Assembly (NCBI RefSeq): GCF_016858305.2
Contig: NZ_CP074436.1
Location: forward strand, 702,001-766,000
Direction of reading: 5' to 3'
Length of the DNA: 64,000 nt
Origin: Polaribacter sp. Q13
GTDB lineage: Bacteria; Bacteroidota; Bacteroidia; Flavobacteriales; Flavobacteriaceae
A program made the translations under genes and the position numbers. Under the pieces are notes generated by a model. It saw only the letters and a program-made list of their open reading frames with translations, made no database searches and was not told where the DNA came from. This document shows positions 57,762 through 64,000 of this stretch, piece by piece (positions within the stretch are counted from its first letter, which is position 1; each line of letters begins with the position of its first letter).

Positions 57762-58514
57762 TTAATACGCTTTCCAAATAGTTTTGGCGGAGGCACAAAC
57801 TCTATTACTCCCTTCAATTTTTATAGTATGTGCAAAAGAATTCTTTGTTTCCAGTTCTTTTGTTAAAGATAAAACGGTATCTCCATATTGGGCTTCAGTA
57901 ATAAAACGACCATCAATTTCATGTAAAAAGTAATTATCTGTAATATCCTCCGGAATCGATTCAATAACCCATTGTAAATATCTGATATTATTTACGTGTT
58001 TATTCATATCCGTATCGTACCGATTCACTCTAAAGTGATTCGTATAATCAGCAAAATCTAAGGGCTCAATTTTTTTCTTGATATCAGTATAAATTGCTTC
58101 TTTATTAAAGTAAGACCACTTTTCTTTAATTTCATTAAAAATAGGAATTGGTCTTCTTTTTTCAATATCAAAAAACACCCACAAACCTTTAGCGCGACCT
58201 ATGATGTTATGGTGTTCATCAAAAATAATATTTTCTCGATAGCCTTTAATAGAAGAGTAGCTTGATAACCAGGTTCTAATGGTGATTTTTTCTTTGTAAC
58301 TAGGATAGCGATCCATTTGTAATTTACCGGAAACTAAAATCCAACCAACATTTTTATCTAAAAGATCAAATAAATTATATCCTATAGAATGAGTATGATC
58401 TGCAGCAGTTTCTTCTAACAAAGCCAGCATTATTGTTGGTGTTGCCGACCCTAATTTATTCATTTCAAAATACCTTAGTTCAAATTGTCTGTCAAAATAA
58501 TTATCAAATATCAT
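57762..58514 (-). CDS. acyl-ACP thioesterase family protein
   Basis: This 250-residue double hot-dog protein resembles bacterial acyl-ACP thioesterases. The first repeat has ATPTIMLALLEETAADHTHSIG and RTWLSSYSSIKGYREN; the second has FRVNRYDTDMNKHVNNIRYLQWVIESIPED, where the Asn and His (NKHVNN) are expected catalytic residues. It cleaves acyl chains from ACP, giving free fatty acids. It starts 28 bases after meaB on the same strand and is probably co-transcribed with it, although the functions are not obviously linked. Confidence 0.88.
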   Translation of the reverse strand: MIFDNYFDRQFELRYFEMNKLGSATPTIMLALLEETAADHTHSIGYNLFDLLDKNVGWILVSGKLQMDRYPSYKEKITIRTWLSSYSSIKGYRENIIFDEHHNIIGRAKGLWVFFDIEKRRPIPIFNEIKEKWSYFNKEAIYTDIKKKIEPLDFADYTNHFRVNRYDTDMNKHVNNIRYLQWVIESIPEDITDNYFLHEIDGRFITEAQYGDTVLSLTKELETKNSFAHTIKIEGSNRVCASAKTIWKAY

Positions 58515-58542
58515 TTTACAATTTTTAAAGGTTCATGAATTT

Positions 58543-59556
58543 TTAGCTATTTTTAAAAGAGTTTTTAAATTCTTCTATAATTTGTTGCGCTGCTTTTACC
58601 GGAGAAATTTTAGCAGTAACAATATCTTTTTCTAATGTAGAGAGTTCACTTTTAATATTTTTAGAACCATAAAATAAATGTTTCAATTCTTCATTAATAT
58701 TGTTATACATCCATTTTATTTGTTGATGGTTTCTGTTTTTTATGAAATACCCATTCTCATCAACTAACTTTTTAAAGTTTAAAACTTCATCCCAAACATT
58801 GTCTATTCCAGTCCCTTTTATCGCAGAAGCGGTACTTACCACAGGACTCCAACCAGAATCGGCTAGAGGAAAAATATGTAAGGCATTTTGATATTGACGT
58901 TTTGCTATTCTACTCATGGTTATATTATCGCCATCTGCTTTATTAATGACCACCATATCTGCCATTTCCATGATTCCTTTTTTAATTCCTTGCAACTCAT
59001 CACCGGCACCAGCAAGCATTAAAAGTAAAAAGAAATCAGTCATGCCGTGTACAGCAGTTTCAGACTGACCAACACCAACGGTTTCAATTAAAATAACATC
59101 GTAACCAGCGGCTTCACAAAGCAACATAGTTTCACCCGTTTTATTAGAAACACCACCTAGAGTATCGCCAGAGGCGGAAGGTCTTATGTAGGCTTCTTCT
59201 AAATGGGCTAAATCTTCCATTCTAGTTTTATCACCCAAAATACTTCCTCTAGAACGCTGACTACTTGGATCTATAGATAATATGGCAACTTTATGACCAA
59301 GCTTTACCAAATGCAATCCGAAAACTTCTATAAAAGTACTTTTACCAACACCCGGAACTCCTGTAATACCAATACGAATAGATTTACCCGAATTTGGTAA
59401 TATTTGTTGCACAATTTCTTTTGCTAATATTTTATCGCCTTCTAAATTACTTTCAATAATAGTAATTGCTCTAGATAGAATTACTCTATCACCTTTTAAA
59501 ACTCCGTCTATGTAGGCTTGTGCAGGTAATCTTTTTTTTGGTTTGTAATTTTTCAT
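58543..59556 (-). CDS. meaB: methylmalonyl-CoA mutase-associated GTPase MeaB
   Basis: This 337-residue G3E-type GTPase loads and protects the cobalamin cofactor of methylmalonyl-CoA mutase. The Walker A motif GVPGVGKST is at residues 66-74, followed by AILSIDPSSQRSRGSILGDKTRM, VILIETVGVGQSE (switch region) and the NKAD guanine motif. The C-terminal helical part is complete. Its partner mutase is encoded at 29.7-33.6 kb, so it works in trans. A -7 box lies 46 bases upstream. Confidence 0.95.
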   Translation of the reverse strand: MKNYKPKKRLPAQAYIDGVLKGDRVILSRAITIIESNLEGDKILAKEIVQQILPNSGKSIRIGITGVPGVGKSTFIEVFGLHLVKLGHKVAILSIDPSSQRSRGSILGDKTRMEDLAHLEEAYIRPSASGDTLGGVSNKTGETMLLCEAAGYDVILIETVGVGQSETAVHGMTDFFLLLMLAGAGDELQGIKKGIMEMADMVVINKADGDNITMSRIAKRQYQNALHIFPLADSGWSPVVSTASAIKGTGIDNVWDEVLNFKKLVDENGYFIKNRNHQQIKWMYNNINEELKHLFYGSKNIKSELSTLEKDIVTAKISPVKAAQQIIEEFKNSFKNS

Positions 59557-59601
59557 TTTAGAGATAGAAAACTAAATTAATATTGGGGATTTTATTACTA
59601 A

Positions 59602-59609
59602 CAAAGATA
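59602..59609 (-). promoter_or_regulatory. -7 box of meaB
   Basis: TATCTTTG on the minus strand (CAAAGATA on plus) matches TAnnTTTG and is identical to the fabG and desaturase -7 boxes. It lies 45 bases before the meaB start; no -33 TTG was found. Confidence 0.5.
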
Positions 59610-59755
59610 CTAATAATGAAAAAAACACCACTAATGAAAGGGTGTTTTTAAATCGTATTTTCTAATTTAAATGGATTCTAGAAACCTAAAATAATTTTAA
59701 TCTTAATACAAGATAAATATTTTTAATTTCTGTAAAATAATATTTTACAAATCAA

Positions 59756-60496
59756 TTAATTTTTAATCTTAATAGCTTTTAATTTAATAAGTCCTAAAAA
59801 GTTTAAAACTTTTATAATTAGATACGTCATATCAACTTCATGCCATTTTACACCAAAGTTTGGGCTGCTAGCATGTTTATGATGATTGTTATGATAACCT
59901 TCTCCCATCATTAAAAAATCGAAATGAAAAAGATTCTTACTTGTATTTTTCATTTTGAAGTTTACATAACCGTAAATATGTCCGAACCAGTTGATAATTA
60001 CACCATGAATTGGTGCCATTAAAAAAGCGATTGGTAATAACAACCATTGCCACCAAGCAGTTACAAAAAAGACAAAGAATAAAATGTAAAAAGTTATCCA
60101 TAGTAAACGAGAAAAACGAGAACCAGCAAAAGAATCAAAAGATTTCCATTGTGGTACGTTTTTAGTAAAACGGTCATCAATAGCAATGCGTTGCTCGTTA
60201 ATATCTTGATAAATAGTTTTTGTTTTCCACATCATTGCAAACATATTTGCATCGTAAGAAGGAGAGTGTGGATCTTTTTCTGTATCTGTATATGCATGAT
60301 GCATTCTGTGCATAATTCCGTATCCATACGCACTTAAATAACTAGAACCTTGAAAAACCCAAGTTAAAATAAAGGTGATTTTTTCCATGGTTTTAGACAT
60401 GGTAAAAACTTGATGTGCTGCATAACGATGTAAAAAGAAAGATTGAAAAAACAAACCTCCATACCAAAGCACTATAATAAAAATAACTACTGCCAT
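59756..60496 (-). CDS. acyl-CoA/fatty acid desaturase
   Basis: The protein has 246 residues from the ATG at 60496. Numbered from an upstream start codon at 60526, the three histidine boxes of membrane di-iron desaturases are HRYAAH (33-38), HRMHH (73-77) and HNNHH near the C-terminal end. Four membrane segments flank them. It introduces a double bond (delta-9 type) into acyl chains and adjusts membrane fluidity. A -7 box at 60511-60518 lies inside the longer frame, so the ATG at 60496, which also puts the first membrane helix (VVIFIIVLWYGGLF) at the N-terminus, is preferred. It is short compared with cyanobacterial forms but typical for Bacteroidota. Confidence 0.92.
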   Translation of the reverse strand: MAVVIFIIVLWYGGLFFQSFFLHRYAAHQVFTMSKTMEKITFILTWVFQGSSYLSAYGYGIMHRMHHAYTDTEKDPHSPSYDANMFAMMWKTKTIYQDINEQRIAIDDRFTKNVPQWKSFDSFAGSRFSRLLWITFYILFFVFFVTAWWQWLLLPIAFLMAPIHGVIINWFGHIYGYVNFKMKNTSKNLFHFDFLMMGEGYHNNHHKHASSPNFGVKWHEVDMTYLIIKVLNFLGLIKLKAIKIKN

Positions 60497-60510
60497 ACTT
60501 ATATTTTTCA

Positions 60511-60541
60511 CAAAGATAGTGAGCAATTATAAGTGAAACAA
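60511..60541 (-). promoter_or_regulatory. desaturase promoter (-33 TTG, N20, -7 TATCTTTG)
   Basis: On the minus strand TTG (60541-60539) is followed after 20 bases by TATCTTTG (60518-60511), both matching the Bacteroidetes consensus and spacing. This is the best promoter match in the window; it lies 14 bases before the chosen ATG. Confidence 0.7.
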
Positions 60542-60621
60542 TGAACCTAAATCAATAAAACAAGATGAACCTTTTTGATAAAAAGAACATTTTAAAAGTG
60601 TATTAAAATGTGTTGATATTA

Positions 60622-61191
60622 TTAAATTCGTTTTCTAATTCGGCTTAAGGCTTGCGCTGTTACACCAATGTATGAACTGACATATTTTAAAGGAATTTCT
60701 TTTAAAATTTCTGGACGATCTTTAAATAATTTAAGGTAGCGTTCTTCTGCAGTTAGGTTTAGAAGGTTTTGTTCTCTACTCGATTTAATTAAAAAAAGAC
60801 GTTCTGCCGTTAACCTTCCAATTAGATTACCTATTTGTGTTTTTCTATAAATTTCTTGTAAATCTGTGTACGATACACTTAAAATAGTGGTTTCTGTAAG
60901 CGCTTGTAATTCATAAGCAGAAGGTTTTCTGGTTAAAAAAGAATCGTACGCACTTATAAATTGATTTTTAAAGCTAAAACCAAAGGTAATTTCTTTCTCA
61001 GGATTTTCTTTCGGGATATATAAACGCACCACACCAGATTCTATAAAAGAAATGTGATTCTCTGTTTCATTTAATTTTAAGAAAACAGTTTTCTTTTTAA
61101 TAACACGAGGTTGCAATTTAGACGTAAAAAAGTCCCAGTCTTCTTGAGATATGGAGGCTATTTGTTCTAAGTATGCTTTTATTTGTTTCAA
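60622..61191 (-). CDS. Crp/Fnr-family transcriptional regulator
   Basis: This 189-residue protein has an N-terminal cyclic-nucleotide-binding-like beta-roll (about residues 25-115, HISFIESGVVRLYIPKEN) and a short C-terminal helix-turn-helix (IPLKYVSSYIGVTAQALSRIRKRI). The Arg/Ser pocket of true CRP is not evident and there are no N-terminal Fe-S cysteines, so the ligand is unknown. Such short members are very common in Bacteroidota. It may control the neighbouring desaturase, but no site was identified. Confidence 0.88.
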   Translation of the reverse strand: MKQIKAYLEQIASISQEDWDFFTSKLQPRVIKKKTVFLKLNETENHISFIESGVVRLYIPKENPEKEITFGFSFKNQFISAYDSFLTRKPSAYELQALTETTILSVSYTDLQEIYRKTQIGNLIGRLTAERLFLIKSSREQNLLNLTAEERYLKLFKDRPEILKEIPLKYVSSYIGVTAQALSRIRKRI

Positions 61192-61216
61192 AAGGTTTTC
61201 CTATAAATTTAGAATA

Positions 61217-61224
61217 CAAATATA
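61217..61224 (-). promoter_or_regulatory. possible -7 box of the Crp/Fnr gene
   Basis: TATATTTG on the minus strand matches TAnnTTTG, 25 bases before the start codon. No -33 TTG at normal spacing. Confidence 0.45.
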
Positions 61225-61340
61225 CGGATTCAAAAAGCCGATTTTAAGCTTATTTTGGACTATTCTAATCATTTTATTTTCAATGAAAATATTTTAAATT
61301 CACGAGCCATAATTTCTTTAATTAACAAAAACGATATTGC

Positions 61341-61348
61341 TACCTTTG
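61341..61348 (+). promoter_or_regulatory. -7 box of the first DEAD-box helicase gene
   Basis: TACCTTTG matches TAnnTTTG exactly and ends 15 bases before the ATG at 61364, which is why that start is chosen over the frame opening at 61337. Confidence 0.55.
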
Positions 61349-61363
61349 CAAAAAATATATTTA

Positions 61364-62704
61364 ATGTCAAAAACCTTTTCATCTTTAGGAATTCATAAAG
61401 AATTAGAAGCACGTTTAGCAAAATTAGAAATTACAGTTCCTACTGCGGTTCAAGAAAAAACCATTCCTTTTATCTTACATAAAAAGAAAGATATGGTGGT
61501 TTTGGCAAAAACAGGAACAGGAAAAACAGCTGCTTTTGGTTTGCCTTTATTGCAAAAAATTAAGGCTGACGAAACACATATTCAAGTTTTAATTTTAGCA
61601 CCTACAAGAGAATTAGGTCATCAGATATATGACAATTTACTTTCTTTTTCTTCGGAAGAACAAAAGGAAAAAATAATATCTATTTGCGGTGGAATCCCAA
61701 TAAAACCACAGATTGAAGCGATTAAAAAGAATCCTAGTATTGTAGTTGCAACTCCAGGACGTTTGGTAGATTTAATGAAACGTGAAGCGATTGATATTAC
61801 AAAAATTAACTATTTTGTTTTAGATGAAGCGGATGAAATGGTAAGCGCTTTAAAGGAAGAAGTAGATACTATCATAAAAGAAATTCCGAATGTTAGAAGA
61901 ACTTTGTTGTTTACCGCAACGATGCCAGGAACCATCAAGCAATTGATACAAAACTATATGTCTAAACACGTAGAACATATAGAAACGGATATGGATTCTG
62001 TTGGACATAAAGGAATCGATCATCAATATGTAGTGGTAGAACCCATCGAAAAATTGAATGTTTTAATGCATTTTTTATCGACTAAAGAAGGAGAACGCGG
62101 AATTATTTTTTGTAAAACAAAAGCTGCCGTTAATAAATTAGCCAAAAATTTAGCAATCAATAAATTTTCATCAGGTGCTTTACACGGGAGTTTAACCCAA
62201 GGGATTCGTGATCGCGTAATGGGACAATTTAGAGAAGGAAATATCGATATTTTGGTAGCAACAGATTTGGCTGCTCGTGGTATTGATGTAAAAGAAATAT
62301 CTTACGTAGTAAATTACCATTTACCAGACAGATATGATACGTATGTGCATAGAAGTGGACGTACTGCTAGGGCAGGAGCAACCGGACTTTCTTTAAGTGT
62401 GATACAACCAGAAGAATTAGAAGAAATTCCTGAATTTGAAGAAGATTTAGGTTTGACTTTTAAAGAATATAAAAAAGCAGATGCACAAAGTATAGAAGAC
62501 AATAATACCATTCTGTGGGCTAAAAAAGTATTTAAGACAAAACCAAATCGTGCTATTTCAGAAGATTTAAAAGCAGAGATTAAAACAATTTTTCATCATT
62601 TAACCAAAGAAGAATTGGTTGATAAAGTTTTATCGAATTATTTAGCACAGACAGCTAGTGCAAAGACAAAACCAGAGGTAATTAAAAAGAAGAAAAAGAA
62701 ATAA
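61364..62704 (+). CDS. DEAD-box RNA helicase (RhlE/DbpA-like)
   Basis: The helicase has 446 residues from the ATG at 61364. It has the Q motif region (FSSLGIHKELEARLAKLEITVPTAVQ), Walker A AKTGTGKT (48-55), PTREL, TPGR, DEAD (154-157) and FTATMP as motif III; the second RecA domain has IIFCKTKAAVNKLA, DLAARGID and HRSGRTARAG. The C-terminal tail is basic (VIKKKKKK), a common RNA-binding feature. It unwinds RNA duplexes in ribosome assembly or mRNA turnover. A second DEAD-box gene follows 360 bases later in the same direction. Confidence 0.95.
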   Translation: MSKTFSSLGIHKELEARLAKLEITVPTAVQEKTIPFILHKKKDMVVLAKTGTGKTAAFGLPLLQKIKADETHIQVLILAPTRELGHQIYDNLLSFSSEEQKEKIISICGGIPIKPQIEAIKKNPSIVVATPGRLVDLMKREAIDITKINYFVLDEADEMVSALKEEVDTIIKEIPNVRRTLLFTATMPGTIKQLIQNYMSKHVEHIETDMDSVGHKGIDHQYVVVEPIEKLNVLMHFLSTKEGERGIIFCKTKAAVNKLAKNLAINKFSSGALHGSLTQGIRDRVMGQFREGNIDILVATDLAARGIDVKEISYVVNYHLPDRYDTYVHRSGRTARAGATGLSLSVIQPEELEEIPEFEEDLGLTFKEYKKADAQSIEDNNTILWAKKVFKTKPNRAISEDLKAEIKTIFHHLTKEELVDKVLSNYLAQTASAKTKPEVIKKKKKK

Positions 62705-63064
62705 ACATTACTATTTTACCAAATATAAACATAGAAAACATAGACTATGTGAGCTATGTATTTATTAGGTGATTTTTGTAAATAGGTAAGTTATATAAAC
62801 TGTCAATGGTAGTTATAAAAATTTAAGTTATACCAAATGAATTTTAAAATGATTGATCATAAATTTAAATTATTTTTTCTTAATAAGAGATAGAAAATCT
62901 AATCATAGCCTTAGCTACGATTCTATTTTATATTGAATTAGTAAGGAAAAAGAAATGAATTTAATCAGTCATTTTGATGTTTATTTGGTATTAGTCTTAA
63001 TTTTATTCAACCAGACATCATTAAAAAAGTAAATGATACGATTTACTAAAAAAAAGAAATAAGT
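62705..63064. other. gap between the two helicase genes
   Basis: These 360 bases hold a long imperfect inverted repeat (62829-62991) and a short hairpin (AGTAAAT / ATTTACT, 63028-63047) flanked by A runs close to the next gene. No exact -7 box was seen. Confidence 0.5.
62829..62991. repeat. 160-bp imperfect inverted repeat, MITE-like
   Basis: The ends ATACCAAAT (from 62830) and ATTTGGTAT (to 62991) are inverted copies, and similarity continues inward: AAAATGATTGAT against AAAATGACTGAT, TTTTTTCTT against CTTTTTCCTT, and AATCATAGC against AATCGTAGC at the centre. By eye the arms are about 70-75% identical over nearly 80 bases, so the transcript could fold into one long hairpin. No frame is present. 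It may be a non-autonomous element or a structured RNA; a clear target-site duplication was not established. Confidence 0.55.
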
Positions 63065-64000
63065 ATGGCAAATAACATTAAAAGTCAACAAGATATATTA
63101 GCAAAATTGCAGATTTCTGAGTTAAATCAGATGCAAAAAGAAGCGATTGCTACCATTAACAAAAACGATAATGTAATATTACTTTCTCCAACAGGAACAG
63201 GAAAAACATTGGCTTTTTCTTTACCTTTATTAGAGTTTTTAGATCCAAATTTAGAAGAAGTACAAGCTTTAATTTTAGTCCCTTCTAGAGAATTAGCAAT
63301 TCAAATAGAACAGGTAATTCGTTCTATGGGTTCTGGTTTTAAAGTAAATGCGGTGTATGGTGGTAGACCGATGTCTAAAGATAAGATAGAATTAAAACAT
63401 ATTCCTGCAATTTTAATAGGAACACCAGGTAGAATATCCGATCATTTTGCAAACGATCGTTTTTCTAAAGAGTATATTAAAACTCTAATTTTAGATGAAT
63501 TTGATAAATCTTTAGAGGTCGGTTTTGAATATGAAATGCGTAATATTATCAATCAATTATCTTTAAATAAACGCATATTAACTTCTGCAACACAAGGAGT
63601 TGATATTCCTGACTTTGTAGGTTTAAGTAAACCAAATACAATTAATTATTTAAAAGCGGTAACATCTAAATTACAAGTAAGAACAGTAGTTTCTCCGGCT
63701 AAAAATAAACTAAATACCTTATTACATTTACTAAATCATTTAGGAAATAAGCAAGGTATCGTTTTTTGTAATTTAAAAGATTCTATAAATAATGTAAGTA
63801 CATTTTTAGAGAGTAAGAATATAAAACATGGCTGTTTTAGTGGAGGGATGGAACAAAAGGATAGAGAACGTTCTTTAATTAAATTTAGAAACGGAACCAA
63901 TCAATTGTTAATAGCTACAGATTTAGCTGCAAGAGGTATCGATGTACCAGAAATGAGTTTTATAATTCATTATGAATTACCACAAGCAGTTGAAGAGTTT
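63065..64000 (+). CDS. DEAD-box-type helicase with DEFD motif, 3' end missing
   Basis: The ATG at 63065 opens a frame that runs past the window edge (312 codons seen). It has Walker A SPTGTGKT (residues 41-48), PSREL, TPGR, LILDEFDKS (DEFD in place of DEAD), TSATQG as motif III, and in the second domain GIVFCNLKDS and ATDLAARGID. The DEFD variant is regular in one flavobacterial helicase group, so activity is expected. The N-terminus lacks the aromatic start of the classical Q motif (QISELNQMQKEAI instead). It lies in tandem with another helicase gene. Confidence 0.92.
   Translation, partial: MANNIKSQQDILAKLQISELNQMQKEAIATINKNDNVILLSPTGTGKTLAFSLPLLEFLDPNLEEVQALILVPSRELAIQIEQVIRSMGSGFKVNAVYGGRPMSKDKIELKHIPAILIGTPGRISDHFANDRFSKEYIKTLILDEFDKSLEVGFEYEMRNIINQLSLNKRILTSATQGVDIPDFVGLSKPNTINYLKAVTSKLQVRTVVSPAKNKLNTLLHLLNHLGNKQGIVFCNLKDSINNVSTFLESKNIKHGCFSGGMEQKDRERSLIKFRNGTNQLLIATDLAARGIDVPEMSFIIHYELPQAVEEF

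Overview
The window is a low-GC stretch of a chromosome from a member of the Bacteroidota, most likely a marine Flavobacteriia species. I infer this from the LpxD-like/sucD gene pair at the left edge, from several upstream regions carrying the Bacteroidetes -7 box TAnnTTTG without obvious Shine-Dalgarno sites, and from a gene content aimed at algal compounds (mannitol and sulfated, fucose-containing glycans). The species cannot be named from the sequence alone.

Layout. 1-5.6 kb: housekeeping genes (LpxD-like acyltransferase end, sucD, an M16 lipoprotein peptidase, fabG), separated by strong hairpin terminators. 5.7-12.5 kb: a polyol (probably mannitol) locus. A degenerate-Nudix/winged-helix regulator and an HxpB-like sugar-alcohol phosphatase are divergent from an operon of outer-membrane protein, NCS1-type carrier, mannitol dehydrogenase and fructokinase; two related 19-bp palindromes lie in the divergent promoter region. 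12.5-13.4 kb: an EamA-type carrier. 13.9-23.4 kb: two convergent sets of the ATP-grasp / alpha-E / transglutaminase / DUF2126 system, a poorly understood peptide-modifying amidoligase system present here in duplicate. 24.1-33.6 kb: methylmalonyl-CoA epimerase, all subunits of a Na+-pumping methylmalonyl-CoA decarboxylase, a CoA-transferase and both methylmalonyl-CoA mutase subunits, i.e. interconversion of propionyl-CoA and succinate. The mutase chaperone MeaB is at 58.5-59.6 kb. 33.7-38.3 kb: an AraC regulator, an SDR-MATE operon and a secreted tandem OsmC-like protein; the last two transcription units share a near-duplicate 80-bp upstream region. 38.3-57.4 kb: a carbohydrate locus with GH3, a DUF1593 protein, a membrane-bound winged-helix regulator interrupted by a (TA)20 repeat, an AraC regulator, and a long operon for oxidative L-fucose breakdown with GH29, GH2 and a sulfatase. 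57.8-64 kb: thioesterase, meaB, desaturase, Crp/Fnr regulator, a 160-bp imperfect inverted repeat and two DEAD-box helicases, the second cut by the window edge.

The carbohydrate locus is partly broken. GH3 has a frameshift in a poly-A run, the DUF1593 gene has an in-frame TGA, the zinc alcohol dehydrogenase has a TAA plus a one-base deletion, and the FucP-like carrier has a TAG. A 3' remnant of an IS3-family transposase sits at the edge of this region. All other long genes in the window read through intact, so the lesions are clustered. Together with the (TA)20 tract inside the DNA-binding domain of a local regulator, this suggests either real decay or phase switching of the locus, or a stretch of poorer sequence; resequencing would decide.

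No tRNA, rRNA, CRISPR array, prophage or intact insertion sequence was seen. The candidates most worth follow-up are the (TA)20 regulator, the duplicated amidoligase system, and the tandem OsmC protein with its duplicated promoter.
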